From Sphingobacteriaceae bacterium (GTDB taxonomy: Bacteria; Bacteroidota; Bacteroidia; B-17B0; Aurantibacillaceae): 35,798 nt of DNA. This document shows, piece by piece, positions 1-9,930 of this stretch. Positions within the stretch are counted from its first letter, which is position 1; each line of letters starts with the position of its first letter. The stretch covers positions 1-35,798 of the forward strand of contig JAHEYE010000025.1 of NCBI GenBank assembly GCA_023251695.1, given 5' to 3'. The position numbers were made by a program, and so were the translations under genes. The notes below the pieces were generated by a model. That model was not told where the DNA came from. It did not search any database and was given only the letters and a program-made list of their open reading frames with translations.

Positions 1-2478
1 ACGGTAATTATGTTCTAAGCCCGCATGAAGTGCTCCGTTTAATTTTTGATATCCCCATTCATTTTTATTTATAAGGTACACCATATCCTGCGGCAAATCC
101 CGCAGGATCGCTTTATAATGTACATAAAAACGTGTTTTTTCCCTGTTGCTCTTTTTATCAAAACCAATCGTTCCACCATCCAATCCATCCAATGATTTTA
201 ACTGCAAATAGAAGTTAGATTTTTTAATGAATTTGTCGGTACTTGTTTTGTAATTGAATAAAACAGAAATTGGATTATAGCTATTGATGCTACTTATTGT
301 TTTAGTCGCGCTGTCTAAATAAGCCTGCCCTAAACCTGTACTGAACCACACCGTTAAGTCAAACACATGTTTTACGGCGAGGTAATTTCCATTTAAATGT
401 ATTCCTGCTTTTGCACCATCATAACCATTATACCACAAAGCCGGACGAACCCGCATGTCATATTGTTTCCAATTGGGCGGATTGTAAATATGCGAATCAA
501 ATTTTACATCGATCTTATTCCGCTTCACATTATTCAGCATGTTAACATCGGCCAGGCGATAACTGGGGTCGATGATTACATTTTTTAGTTTGCTTCCTAC
601 ATTAACGGTTGCTGTATAGGTCGTTTTTAATTTTGGTCCCCATCCTATCCATCTCGGCAGTGTTTTTCCCCAGGTCGGTTTTTCGAACCAGGTATTCGGA
701 ATCTGATAATGCAAAGCAGAATCGTTTTTATCAATCACAGTAAAATCAACCGGCATCTGCATGGAGCCAATCCGCTTAAACGTAATCTCATAAATTCCTT
801 TTTTCTTTTTCTTTACACGGCCAATTTTGTAATCGATTGTTTTAGTTGTCTCGAGCCATTCATCAAAAAACCAGTTTAAATCAACACCACTATATTGTAT
901 AATTGAGTTACGGAAATCTTCAGGGTACGGGTGACAAAATTTCCATTGTTTAAAATAATTCTGCATGGCTTTGTCAAACAATGCACGACCCAAAACGTAC
1001 TCGAGATTTTTGAGCATGGTAGCCGTTTTAAAATAAACACTGCTGTAACCGCCACCGTGACGGATGCCCCCGTTAAAATCATCACTGTGCGTATTTAATG
1101 TTACCTCTTCTCCTTTTGTCACCACCGAATTATAATAGCCTGTATAAATTTGCTGATCGACAATGCGGACAGGATAGGTAAATTTATTTTCGTATTTATT
1201 TTTAGGTGAATACTCTTTTACAATGGGCCCATCAATGAATTGATAAGTATCTGCAGTATAAAATTGCGTAAGACCTTCATCTAAAAATGCGCGATAGGTT
1301 TCGTTACTGCCAACCATGCCGAAAAACCAATTGTGTGTTAGTTCGTGAATGAATAAAGAACGGTACCCGGGGTCAAATCCGCCATTGAGCGTCATCATTG
1401 GATATTCCATTCCGTCATTCGCATCAGCACTAATCATTTTCGGGTAATGGTACGGACCGATATTATAACTGTTGACTTCGATAATTTTTGTGAGGAATTG
1501 CGCAGCATTGTACCAACCGGCAGCATGCGGTTCCTGTACCAAAGCAATACAACGGATTCCTTCTATATTAGCTTCACCAATTCGGTAAGTCGGATCTGCA
1601 GTATAGCCAACATCATGCACATTGATGGCGCTGAACTTCCAGGTTTTTTTTGTACCGTCTTTTTTAATAATAGTGCTTGGTGCTGAGTTCCATGGTTTCT
1701 TTAAAAAATTAGAAATGTCCAATTGCTTTCTCAACTCTTCTGGCAACATTTCTTTTTCGTTTACCATTGTTCCTGTTCCGTCGACAATGTAATTGTTCGG
1801 GAAAGTTAACTCCACATAAAACGAACCAAAGTCGCCGTAAAATTCATGATCCATGTGTTGGTCGGTATCCCAGTTAAATTTCCGGTCGAACACTGAAATG
1901 CGGGGATACCAATGCACTAAATCGTAATGTTTGTTGCCAAATACATTAAATGTTTTCATCCGGTTACGGATCACTTCGCGGTCGAAGTAAGTTTTGAAAT
2001 CAATATCAAAGGTAATGGATTCTCCGGAAGGTAATGGTTTTGATAAAATAACTTTCAGAACGGTATTATCCAATTCTGTTTGCAGTTCTTTTCCTTTAAT
2101 GGAGATTTTTTCGACCGTTGTGCCTAAGTCTTTACCGCGGTACTTACCATATTTAAAATTGTAATTATTGTTTTTGTATAAATCGGAGAGATAGGAATCT
2201 TTATTTTGTGCGTTGCTGTATAGATGAAAATAAACAACGGTTAAATCGTTAGGTGAATTATTCCAGTAAGTTAATTCTTCGTGGCCGCTCACAACATCGG
2301 AACTATCGTTAATTTCGGCTTTAATATTATAGTGTACATCCTGTTGCCAATAGCCTTCGTAAGGCTTACGGTTTTTCCAATACAAAGGGTTGGTTACAGA
2401 ACGGTAATCGATGTACTCGTTTTGTGAAAGGTAAACCAAGGGAACAAATATCAACAGTATTAAATGTTTTATACGCAT
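1..2478 (-). CDS. M1 family metallopeptidase (aminopeptidase N-like), C-terminus cut by the window edge
   Basis: Open minus-strand reading frame from an ATG at 2478 (MRIKHLILLIFVPLVYLSQNEYIDYRSVTNPLYW...). It contains the gluzincin zinc motif HELTHNWFFGMVGSNE (around 1300-1345). Not listed in the supplied ORF track because it runs off the window. Confidence 0.9.
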   Translation of the reverse strand, partial: MRIKHLILLIFVPLVYLSQNEYIDYRSVTNPLYWKNRKPYEGYWQQDVHYNIKAEINDSSDVVSGHEELTYWNNSPNDLTVVYFHLYSNAQNKDSYLSDLYKNNNYNFKYGKYRGKDLGTTVEKISIKGKELQTELDNTVLKVILSKPLPSGESITFDIDFKTYFDREVIRNRMKTFNVFGNKHYDLVHWYPRISVFDRKFNWDTDQHMDHEFYGDFGSFYVELTFPNNYIVDGTGTMVNEKEMLPEELRKQLDISNFLKKPWNSAPSTIIKKDGTKKTWKFSAINVHDVGYTADPTYRIGEANIEGIRCIALVQEPHAAGWYNAAQFLTKIIEVNSYNIGPYHYPKMISADANDGMEYPMMTLNGGFDPGYRSLFIHELTHNWFFGMVGSNETYRAFLDEGLTQFYTADTYQFIDGPIVKEYSPKNKYENKFTYPVRIVDQQIYTGYYNSVVTKGEEVTLNTHSDDFNGGIRHGGGYSSVYFKTATMLKNLEYVLGRALFDKAMQNYFKQWKFCHPYPEDFRNSIIQYSGVDLNWFFDEWLETTKTIDYKIGRVKKKKKGIYEITFKRIGSMQMPVDFTVIDKNDSALHYQIPNTWFEKPTWGKTLPRWIGWGPKLKTTYTATVNVGSKLKNVIIDPSYRLADVNMLNNVKRNKIDVKFDSHIYNPPNWKQYDMRVRPALWYNGYDGAKAGIHLNGNYLAVKHVFDLTVWFSTGLGQAYLDSATKTISSINSYNPISVLFNYKTSTDKFIKKSNFYLQLKSLDGLDGGTIGFDKKSNREKTRFYVHYKAILRDLPQDMVYLINKNEWGYQKLNGALHAGLEHNYR

Positions 2479-2553
2479 ACCAAGACCTAAATATAGCAAT
2501 TTAGCGGTATTTGTGTAATACTTTTTAATGAACTTTATTTAAAAGTTCTTGGG

Positions 2554-3678
2554 CTAACAGTGGTTAGAAATATTAAGCAGATAATTAAAACCCAATGGCA
2601 GCGTTCTAAGCCTGTTGTAAATGATTTTCAATCTTGTTTCTGAACGGTACGCTGTATGACTAACCCGTTTCATATTCATCATACTACCGAATTCGGCTTC
2701 TGTAATATCCAGTTTCTTAAGGATATATTTTTTATCCGCTTCCATCACTTCCGTAGGATAAATTTCCTGACTCAACTGATTTAATGCTTCATCTTTGGTA
2801 ATCTGCCCACAACAAATAAGTGAAGAAAGGTGGGCCTTCCGGATATCAATGTTGAAGCGCTTTGGTAAAATATACCGGTGATAAAATCTGGTATAAATAG
2901 TTTCCCCATGTTTGGTAACATGTTGCTGCCAGTTATAAACATCCTGTAATTCTTTAAGAGCAGCGCTGCGGTCGTAATTGAGATAGTTAAGAAGAAAGAT
3001 GTTTTTTATACGGCAAATGTTATAATAGTAAAACTTGCGTTTTAGTCCTAACACAGGCAAATGCCTTAGTACTTTTAATTTACTTTGTTTTTTGTAAATA
3101 TCGGTCATGTTCAATGAATCTCCTTTATTATGAATCCAGCAATCGGGCATTATACCTTCCGACCATAAATTATTGCCTGTAAAGATTGTTTTAATATTGT
3201 ATTTATCGGCTGCAAAAAATAAAGCGGCGAGGTAAACATGATCGGTAGGAAATTCAAGATCAATAACCCCGGCTTTCAAATAAGCCTTTTGCAAACTTTT
3301 AAATTCCTCCCAATCCACCACGTAAGTATAGAGATCAACATTTAATTTTTTTGTAAGGATTTCAATATTATGAGATGCGGTTTCTGAATTCCAACCACTG
3401 TCGCAATGTACTGCCAGGGGATTCAGCCCCAATTGTTTTGCTTTATGGAGAAGATAAGAGCTGTCGAGTCCACCACTTATACCAACTATACAATCGTACT
3501 TTTGATCCGGTTTCTTTACTCTTTGAACGAGTGTTTTAAGGTCTGCTTTACTATAGGAATGTTTACTTTTCCTATCATGATATCCCTCACAATAATTACA
3601 AACCCCTTTTTCGTTAAATGAAATATCTTCAACCGTATTATCCAGAATACAGTTTTCACATTGATTAATAAAATTCAT
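2554..3678 (-). CDS. N-acetyl sugar amidotransferase-like PP-loop ATPase (WbpG/PseA-like)
   Basis: PP-loop SGGLDSSYLLHKA; N-terminal paired CxxC motifs (CENC...CNYC); FTGNNLWSEG motif; overall length and layout of the WbpG/PseA-type family. Confidence 0.8.
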   Translation of the reverse strand: MNFINQCENCILDNTVEDISFNEKGVCNYCEGYHDRKSKHSYSKADLKTLVQRVKKPDQKYDCIVGISGGLDSSYLLHKAKQLGLNPLAVHCDSGWNSETASHNIEILTKKLNVDLYTYVVDWEEFKSLQKAYLKAGVIDLEFPTDHVYLAALFFAADKYNIKTIFTGNNLWSEGIMPDCWIHNKGDSLNMTDIYKKQSKLKVLRHLPVLGLKRKFYYYNICRIKNIFLLNYLNYDRSAALKELQDVYNWQQHVTKHGETIYTRFYHRYILPKRFNIDIRKAHLSSLICCGQITKDEALNQLSQEIYPTEVMEADKKYILKKLDITEAEFGSMMNMKRVSHTAYRSETRLKIIYNRLRTLPLGFNYLLNISNHC

Positions 3679-3725
3679 TGCGGAAGCTTTTGAATAAAAC
3701 GCAAAAACTTACACTTTATTGTGTT

Positions 3726-4607
3726 TTAACGAATAGCCTTTAAACTAAGGTCAAGACTTTTTACATGGTGGGTTAAACTGCCTACAGATATAAAATCGAC
3801 ACCGCATTTGGCGTAATCGGCAATGTTTTTTTCGGTGATACCGCCTGAAGATTCAACCTCAAAACGGCGTTTAATTAGTTTTACGGCTTCTTTGGTTTGC
3901 GCAGGCGTATAATTATCGAGCATGATGCGCTGAATCCCTCCGCGCTTTAAAACTTTTTTTACATCGTTTAAACTGCGGGTTTCCACTTCAATATTCAATT
4001 GGAGTTTTTTATTGTTTATATAAGAATTAGCTGCATTTATGGCCTGCACAATACCGCCCGCAAAATCGATGTGATTATCCTTTATTAAAATCATATCGAA
4101 CAAACCATAGCGGTGATTAGCGCCACCACCAATCACTACGGCCCACTTTTCAAAAAAACGGAAACCGGGCGTTGTTTTGCGTGTATCAATAACTTTTGCT
4201 TTGGTTCCTTTGCAAAGCGACTGAAGGTATTTTGTTTTGGTAGCGATACCACTCATGCGCTGCATTACGTTTAAGATGAGGCGTTCGGCGGTTAACAACG
4301 TTTGTGTATTGCCTTCCAATGTAAAAACAATGTCGCCCTTTTTTACTTTGCGGCCATCTTTCATCAAAACTTTTACAACAATACTTTTGTCAATGATTCG
4401 GAGTATTTCAACGGCTGCCGTAATGCCGGCAATAATACCATCTTCCTTTACCAGCAATTGCATTTTGCCTTTATGACCGGCCGGAATGGTAGCAAGTGCG
4501 GTATGATCGCCTTCACGTACATCTTCTTTGAAAGCGCGATGCACAAATTTTTTAAAATTAAAATGTTTTTCGTGAAGCAGGATGTAACTACTCATTTTCG
4601 TTTTCAA
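3726..4607 (-). CDS. nadC: Nicotinate-nucleotide diphosphorylase (carboxylating), quinolinate phosphoribosyltransferase
   Basis: EDVREGDHTALATIPAG, RLILNVMQRMSGIATKT, DTRKTTPGFR..EKWAV..GGGANHRYGLFDMILIKDNHI, EVE.., SSGGI motifs. The start may be the internal ATG (MSSYILL...). Confidence 0.95.
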   Translation of the reverse strand: MKTKMSSYILLHEKHFNFKKFVHRAFKEDVREGDHTALATIPAGHKGKMQLLVKEDGIIAGITAAVEILRIIDKSIVVKVLMKDGRKVKKGDIVFTLEGNTQTLLTAERLILNVMQRMSGIATKTKYLQSLCKGTKAKVIDTRKTTPGFRFFEKWAVVIGGGANHRYGLFDMILIKDNHIDFAGGIVQAINAANSYINNKKLQLNIEVETRSLNDVKKVLKRGGIQRIMLDNYTPAQTKEAVKLIKRRFEVESSGGITEKNIADYAKCGVDFISVGSLTHHVKSLDLSLKAIR

Positions 4608-4959
4608 TCCTGAATTGCGAGATTAAATTGCGGCGCAATAAAATAGATACGCGGAATTTTCCGTTTGCAGTTTCCAATGAGCCACTCACAAACTGTACAC
4701 TTTGGTTAACTGTACGTGAGTGTGAAACTGTAAAATTTTTAATGCTATGCTTTTCGAAAAAATATTTTATGTTGGCTTCGGCTTGGGCTTTGCTGAGTAA
4801 ATCTTCCTGATTTAAAATTTTCACGGTAAGTTTTTCATCAAAAAATTTAACCAATTCGGATGACTTACCACCTTTTATCGCAGCAACAACATCATCCGTT
4901 ACATCAAATGCCGCGAATGAAGAAGAAAGAAAAAAGAATATAGATACCAGTAATTTCAT
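4588..4959 (-). CDS. DUF4783-like small exported protein
   Basis: N-terminal signal peptide (MKLLVSIFFFLSSSFAAFD) followed by an NTF2-like-looking domain (KGGKSSELVKFFDEKLTVKI...); overlaps the nadC start, as expected for a co-transcribed gene. Confidence 0.7.
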   Translation of the reverse strand: MKLLVSIFFFLSSSFAAFDVTDDVVAAIKGGKSSELVKFFDEKLTVKILNQEDLLSKAQAEANIKYFFEKHSIKNFTVSHSRTVNQSVQFVSGSLETANGKFRVSILLRRNLISQFRIENENE

Positions 4960-5006
4960 TTATCATTAATAGGTGCTAAATTTACTAAATTATACGCTTT
5001 ATATAA

Positions 5007-5480
5007 ATGAAGGTTACCTTACTGCAAATAGATAAAACGACTGAGAATTACTTAAACGAAGGGATTGCCATTTACCTCAAGCGTTTAAAGAACTATACAG
5101 TATTGGAAATTAGCACAATAAACGTGCCAAAGACGGTGCGAATGCGGCCCGAAGCAGAACAGAAAAGCGAAGAAGCGAAACGGATCTTGAAACAAATCAA
5201 GGAAAACGACCATTTAGTGATTTTGGATGAAGGCGGAAATTTGTTAAATTCAGTCGGTTTTAGCGAGTTTTTAAGCAAAAAGGCCGTTCAAAATGTTAAA
5301 AACATGGTTTTTCTTATAGGAGGACCTTACGGCTTTGATGAAAGTATTTACAAAAGGGCCAATTATAAATTATCACTGTCTCCAATGACCTTTTCGCATC
5401 AAATGGTGCGTTTATTCTTTATGGAACAGCTTTATCGTGCTTATAGTATTCTTAAGGGTGAGAAATATCATCATATTTAG
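5007..5480 (+). CDS. rlmH: 23S rRNA (pseudouridine(1915)-N(3))-methyltransferase RlmH
   Basis: MKVTLLQIDKTTENYLNEGIAIYLKRLKNY..., LDEGG, FLIGGPYGFDESIYKRANYKLSLSPMTFSHQMVRLFFMEQLYRAYSILKGEKYHH, the diagnostic SPOUT/RlmH C-terminus. Confidence 0.97.
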   Translation: MKVTLLQIDKTTENYLNEGIAIYLKRLKNYTVLEISTINVPKTVRMRPEAEQKSEEAKRILKQIKENDHLVILDEGGNLLNSVGFSEFLSKKAVQNVKNMVFLIGGPYGFDESIYKRANYKLSLSPMTFSHQMVRLFFMEQLYRAYSILKGEKYHHI

Positions 5481-5585
5481 AACCTACTGAAAATCAAGTA
5501 TCTAAATCCTCACCTAAACGCCCCTCAACATCCCGGTTTTAACAAAAAAACAGATTTTGTAAAACCAATTTGGGTCTTTATAGGT

Positions 5586-5593
5586 TATCTTTG
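5586..5593 (+). promoter_or_regulatory. Bacteroidota-type -7 promoter element (TATCTTTG)
   Basis: Exact match to the TAnnTTTG consensus about 22 nt upstream of the GTG at 5615. The nearest TTTTG (-33-like) is at 5555-5559, with a rather long 26-nt spacer. Confidence 0.4.
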
Positions 5594-5614
5594 ACCGAAT
5601 TTAAATTTCATCCT

Positions 5615-6721
5615 GTGAACCAAAATAATATTATCCGATTCAACAATGCTAACCGACAGTTTTACCAAACTGTAAAAAGAAGAGTTGACGAATATTTTAA
5701 GGAACGTAACTTATCTAAGTTCGGTAATTACAAAATGGTTCTAAAGACCATTGCAATGTTTGTTATTTTTCTAGGGCCTTATGCGCTTTTAATGTCAAAC
5801 GTTTTCACGAATGGTTACGCACAAATCGGACTATGGATTTTGATGGGTGTTGGTATGAGTGGTGTTGGTTTATCGGTTATGCACGATGCTAATCACGGCA
5901 GCTATTCAAAAAATCATAAAATAAATAAATTGATGTCGTTTAGCATGACGCTTATCGGCGGCAGTTCTTTAAACTGGCAGTTACAGCATAATAATTTACA
6001 TCACACCTTCACCAATATCGAAGGGCATGATGAAGACATTGCTCCATTAGGATTTTTACGTTTCTCACCTCACTCTCAGTATAAAAAAATTCACCGCTTC
6101 CAATTCTTATACGCCTGGTTTTTCTATGGTTTAATGACATTAATGTGGGCCTTCACGAAAGATTTTTCGCAGTTGATCCGTTATAATAAAATGGGTTTGT
6201 TGAAAGGACATAACACAACTTTCAAAAGTGAATTGATTAAATTATCTATTCATAAAGTAATTTATCTTGGTTATAACCTGGCTTTGCCTTTAATTTTCAT
6301 TCATGCAGCCTGGTGGCAAATTGCTTTAGGTTTTGGTGCCATGCACTTTACCTGTGGATTAATTTTAGCACTTATCTTCCAGCCTGCGCACGTTGTTGAG
6401 ATGACTGAATTTCCTACTCCGGTTAGTCCGGAATCCTTAACGATGGAAGATGACTGGGCTTCGCACCAAATGAAAACAACGGCTAATTTTGCACAGAAGA
6501 ATGTGGTACTTTCATGGTTTGTAGGAGGTTTGAATTATCAGATCGAACATCATTTATTCCCTAACATTTGTCACGTACATTACAAAAAAATCGCGCCTAT
6601 TATTAAGGAAACTGCTAAGGAATTTAATTTGCCTTACCATTCCAAATCAACATTCATCGGGGCGGTTATTTCCCACGCTAAGGTGTTGTATCAACTGGGC
6701 AGACAGCCACAGATGGCTTAG
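5615..6721 (+). CDS. Acyl-CoA / linoleoyl-CoA-type fatty acid desaturase
   Basis: Three histidine boxes: HDANHGS, HNNLHHTFTN and QIEHHLFP; several TM segments. The ORF track starts at a TTG (5570), but a perfect TATCTTTG -7-like element at 5586-5593 and the family-like N-terminus favour the GTG at 5615. Confidence 0.88.
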   Translation: MNQNNIIRFNNANRQFYQTVKRRVDEYFKERNLSKFGNYKMVLKTIAMFVIFLGPYALLMSNVFTNGYAQIGLWILMGVGMSGVGLSVMHDANHGSYSKNHKINKLMSFSMTLIGGSSLNWQLQHNNLHHTFTNIEGHDEDIAPLGFLRFSPHSQYKKIHRFQFLYAWFFYGLMTLMWAFTKDFSQLIRYNKMGLLKGHNTTFKSELIKLSIHKVIYLGYNLALPLIFIHAAWWQIALGFGAMHFTCGLILALIFQPAHVVEMTEFPTPVSPESLTMEDDWASHQMKTTANFAQKNVVLSWFVGGLNYQIEHHLFPNICHVHYKKIAPIIKETAKEFNLPYHSKSTFIGAVISHAKVLYQLGRQPQMA

Positions 6722-6761
6722 TCCCGTTGGATTTAAATTCAGAAATTTTGTAAGCTATTGA

Positions 6762-9368
6762 TTAGAAATCTTCGTCGTCCTCATCCTTCTTTTTAGGCTG
6801 AAGATTATTTTGCTTTTTCTTATCCTTCCCGTCACCTACTTCTATTTTAAATTTCTGGTCGCCCTTTTTAGGCTCGTTTTTTATAAGTGTGGTGTCTTTT
6901 TTAAAAAGCCCGAATTCCTCTTTTAAGATTTGTTTAAGCGTTTGTTTTTCCACTTTGATGTCGTCGCCTATTTTTTGTTTTAAACCTTTGCGGTCGTATT
7001 TAATAATGGGTTCATCCACGGTGCCCGTCATTGAAATATAAACGCTGCGTCTGTTATCCGGATCATTTTCCACAAACTCCAGTTCCTCATCCAATTGTTT
7101 ATTGGCGCGTTTCTTACTCGCCAGTAATTCACTCAACAATAATTTGATGTGGTAATCAATTTCATTCTTAAAAGTGTGTTTTCCCCACAGCTCCATATTC
7201 AAAGCCGAATTTTTAATGTATGTTTTGGGAATGGTGATGACCTGGTTTTTGATATCGAAAGAACTTTGTAGACTGGAAAACCTTATATCGCGTAGTTCAC
7301 TTACTTCTACATATTTCGCTAAACTCTCTAAAGGTTTAAAATCAACCAGCCGCCCCTGCTCTATCGTTAAATTTCCATTGGCGATAACACTTTGCAGATA
7401 GCAATTCAAGTCCTTCGACCAATTTCCGGTAAAGTTTACTGTTGCTGTCGCAAATCCTTTTAAATGCTTATCACATAAAGTACTTTGTCCGAAATTATTG
7501 AACGCATAAAACATCTTTGTCAGATTAATGTTTTGCAGATCTGATGCAGCCTTAATCTTGATCATTTCACCGCTTGCATCAGCAAAGGCATTCACCTGCG
7601 CTTTTCCGTCCATCGTTACAAGAGAAATATTTTCTGCTGCAATTTTTTGGTCATGAATGGTGACATTACCCGCAACTTCCTGCGCCCGGAATTTTGAAAA
7701 ACTAAAGTTCGTAATTGAAGCATTCAGATCGAAATTCAAATTAACCGGAATATTGACTTTTTCCGAAGAAGAATTAGAACCGCCATAAAGCACGTCTTCC
7801 AAAGCGAGTGTATTACTTTTTAATGCCGCATTTATAACTAAGGGTTGCTTTGCATCAAACAAATAATTTAAAAATCCGGGTAATTCCCCATTTAATTCGA
7901 TATCAGAACTACCCATCAGCAATTTGAAATTATTCACGGCAACGCTGCGTTTGCTTAATTCGAAACTGCCTTCAATGATATTGATCTCATTTTGTTTGCC
8001 TTTGAACTTCGCTTTTATATTTTTCAAAGTAGCCGAACCATCGGCACTTATATTTGGCGAAAAAGCCGATTGTTTCATTTCATTTAAATTCCCCTTTATC
8101 TGTGCCTTTAATTGCACTTTTCCTGAAACGTACTCTAAAGTATCAATTGGCCAAAAGCGGTCAACATCTTCCAGCTTTGCGTTTAACGCGCCACCCACGT
8201 TAATGTAGGGATCAGATAAATTGGTGATTAAACAATAACCGTTTACAGCATTACTATCCAAATCTGCAGAAATGGTTTGAAGATTGAGATAATCATCTTT
8301 CTCATTAACACTTAACTTACCTTGAACATTTACATGCTTTAATTGCATGTTTTGCTGTTTGTAAGTAATCGTAGCATCCTTCACGCCAAATTCGGCATTG
8401 ATGTTTATTTTTTTGCCGGACTTATACTTCAAATGCCCTTCACTGAAAAAATTCCCATCACTTTTGTAATCGTTCATGCGCGAAGCGTATTTTTCGGGCA
8501 ATAAGGATAAGAGTGAGGCGATATCCAGATTTTTTCCGGTAAAATTCAGATCAGCCGTTTCCAGACTATCCGAATAATTAAAATTTCCAACCGTTGCAAA
8601 ATATATTTCATTCAATGCGAATTCGGCTTTGCTGATCGTATAGTTCGTTTTGTTTATGTCGAGCTCCAGATCGTATTTAAGGTTTTTCTGATTTAGTAAA
8701 TTTGTTTTGTTTACGGTCAGATATTCCAAATGGGCTTTACCCTGAGTTTGCAATGCGTATGCATCAGTTCCAAAATCTCCCGCAAAAGATGCTTCTTTGA
8801 ACGATAAACTCAGTTTCACTTTTTGTTCGGCATTCCTATATTTTAAATTTATATTATGCAGAGTAATATTCTTCAATGCGAATTTCACATTCTCTGTTCC
8901 CTGCCCTTCACTTTTTTTCCAGAAAATATAATTAGGTTTCCCGCTTTTACTTACTCCCGGGTTGAATTGGGCTCCATTTACATTTATTTTATTGATGGTA
9001 TAATTCTTATTCCACAGATCCTTCAGGTTAAACATCATCAAAATGTTTTCGGCAAAGATTAATGTATCCCTTTCTTTCTTTTCAAGTGCCTCAAGAATCA
9101 AAACATTCTTAAACTCGAGTGCGCATTTCGGGAAAGACTTAATAAATGTTAAATCAATATCAGCCGGGTCGACTTTTACTTCTGATTTCAGGTTTTTGTT
9201 GAGTTCTGCGATAACGACCGACTTCACTTCATTTTCATAAATAAAAACAAGGGATACGGCTGCAATGCCCAGTATCAGTACAATTCCAAGAAGCCAAAGA
9301 ATCGTTTTGAATAAAAAACGGAATGGCCTGAATGCCTTTTTTTCGGGTATGGGTGCAGAATTTTCCAA
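6762..9368 (-). CDS. AsmA-like family protein (inner-membrane anchored, large periplasmic beta-rich region)
   Basis: N-terminal TM (FLFKTILWLLGIVLILGIAAVSLVFIY) and AsmA-type features (KSFPKCALEFKNV, LKGFATATVNFTGNWSKDLN, GNLTIEQGRLVDFKPLESLAKYVEVSELRDIRFSSLQSSFDIKNQVITIPKTYIKNSALNMELWGKHTFKNEIDYHIKLLLSELLA). Confidence 0.88.
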   Translation of the reverse strand: MENSAPIPEKKAFRPFRFLFKTILWLLGIVLILGIAAVSLVFIYENEVKSVVIAELNKNLKSEVKVDPADIDLTFIKSFPKCALEFKNVLILEALEKKERDTLIFAENILMMFNLKDLWNKNYTINKINVNGAQFNPGVSKSGKPNYIFWKKSEGQGTENVKFALKNITLHNINLKYRNAEQKVKLSLSFKEASFAGDFGTDAYALQTQGKAHLEYLTVNKTNLLNQKNLKYDLELDINKTNYTISKAEFALNEIYFATVGNFNYSDSLETADLNFTGKNLDIASLLSLLPEKYASRMNDYKSDGNFFSEGHLKYKSGKKININAEFGVKDATITYKQQNMQLKHVNVQGKLSVNEKDDYLNLQTISADLDSNAVNGYCLITNLSDPYINVGGALNAKLEDVDRFWPIDTLEYVSGKVQLKAQIKGNLNEMKQSAFSPNISADGSATLKNIKAKFKGKQNEINIIEGSFELSKRSVAVNNFKLLMGSSDIELNGELPGFLNYLFDAKQPLVINAALKSNTLALEDVLYGGSNSSSEKVNIPVNLNFDLNASITNFSFSKFRAQEVAGNVTIHDQKIAAENISLVTMDGKAQVNAFADASGEMIKIKAASDLQNINLTKMFYAFNNFGQSTLCDKHLKGFATATVNFTGNWSKDLNCYLQSVIANGNLTIEQGRLVDFKPLESLAKYVEVSELRDIRFSSLQSSFDIKNQVITIPKTYIKNSALNMELWGKHTFKNEIDYHIKLLLSELLASKKRANKQLDEELEFVENDPDNRRSVYISMTGTVDEPIIKYDRKGLKQKIGDDIKVEKQTLKQILKEEFGLFKKDTTLIKNEPKKGDQKFKIEVGDGKDKKKQNNLQPKKKDEDDEDF

Positions 9369-9450
9369 TAAACTAATTTGAAAATAAAAACAAAACGGAT
9401 GAAGCTCCTTTCTGTTTTATTTAAACAATAACGTTTTAATAAAAGAAATG

Positions 9451-9921
9451 TTACTTACCAATAAGCCTGGTAAAGTTAAAATAGATGGTGTCGGTAGCGC
9501 CGCCAATAAAAGCCTGCAAGTTATCGGGCGAAGCCAAACGGTAATTAATCATCCGCGGAAAATCGTGCGCAGGGTTTTCGAACTGAACAAGGGTATCCAT
9601 CAGGATTGTACTAGTAAACGTAACAGCTTTACCTTTGTTCTGACCTTTCACAAGCGTAATAAAATTCCATTTACCGTTTTCATTAACAATATTAACATCC
9701 TCCATAATGATTGTATCATTATTCATAACGGAAAAAGCTTGTGACGAATAGGAACCATCCGGGTTTTTTCTCCATTGTTCAAATTGATCTTCACCGGCCA
9801 ATTGCCAGGTGCCTATTAATTTGTCGAACACAGTTTTCTCTTCAGAATCACTTTGCTTATTGCCGCCGGCACAATTACAGAGGAGATTAACGGTGATAAA
9901 TATGACAACTAGTTTTTTCAT
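9451..9921 (-). CDS. Lipoprotein with a DUF6265-like domain
   Basis: Lipobox-like signal (MKKLVVIFITVNLLCNCAGG) followed by LIGTWQ...W..NPDGSYSSQAF...ENPAHDFPRMINYRL. Confidence 0.6.
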   Translation of the reverse strand: MKKLVVIFITVNLLCNCAGGNKQSDSEEKTVFDKLIGTWQLAGEDQFEQWRKNPDGSYSSQAFSVMNNDTIIMEDVNIVNENGKWNFITLVKGQNKGKAVTFTSTILMDTLVQFENPAHDFPRMINYRLASPDNLQAFIGGATDTIYFNFTRLIGK

Positions 9922-9930
9922 GAAACTACT

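Noticed and set aside
397-1686. Small + and - strand ORFs in the first 1.7 kb of the track (397..588, 876..1085, 1447..1686)
   Set aside because: All lie antisense to or out of frame with the M1 peptidase frame that occupies 1..2478; no recognisable domains.
4237-4613. Plus-strand ORFs over nadC (4237..4476, 4302..4613)
   Set aside because: Antisense to the strongly conserved nadC coding sequence.
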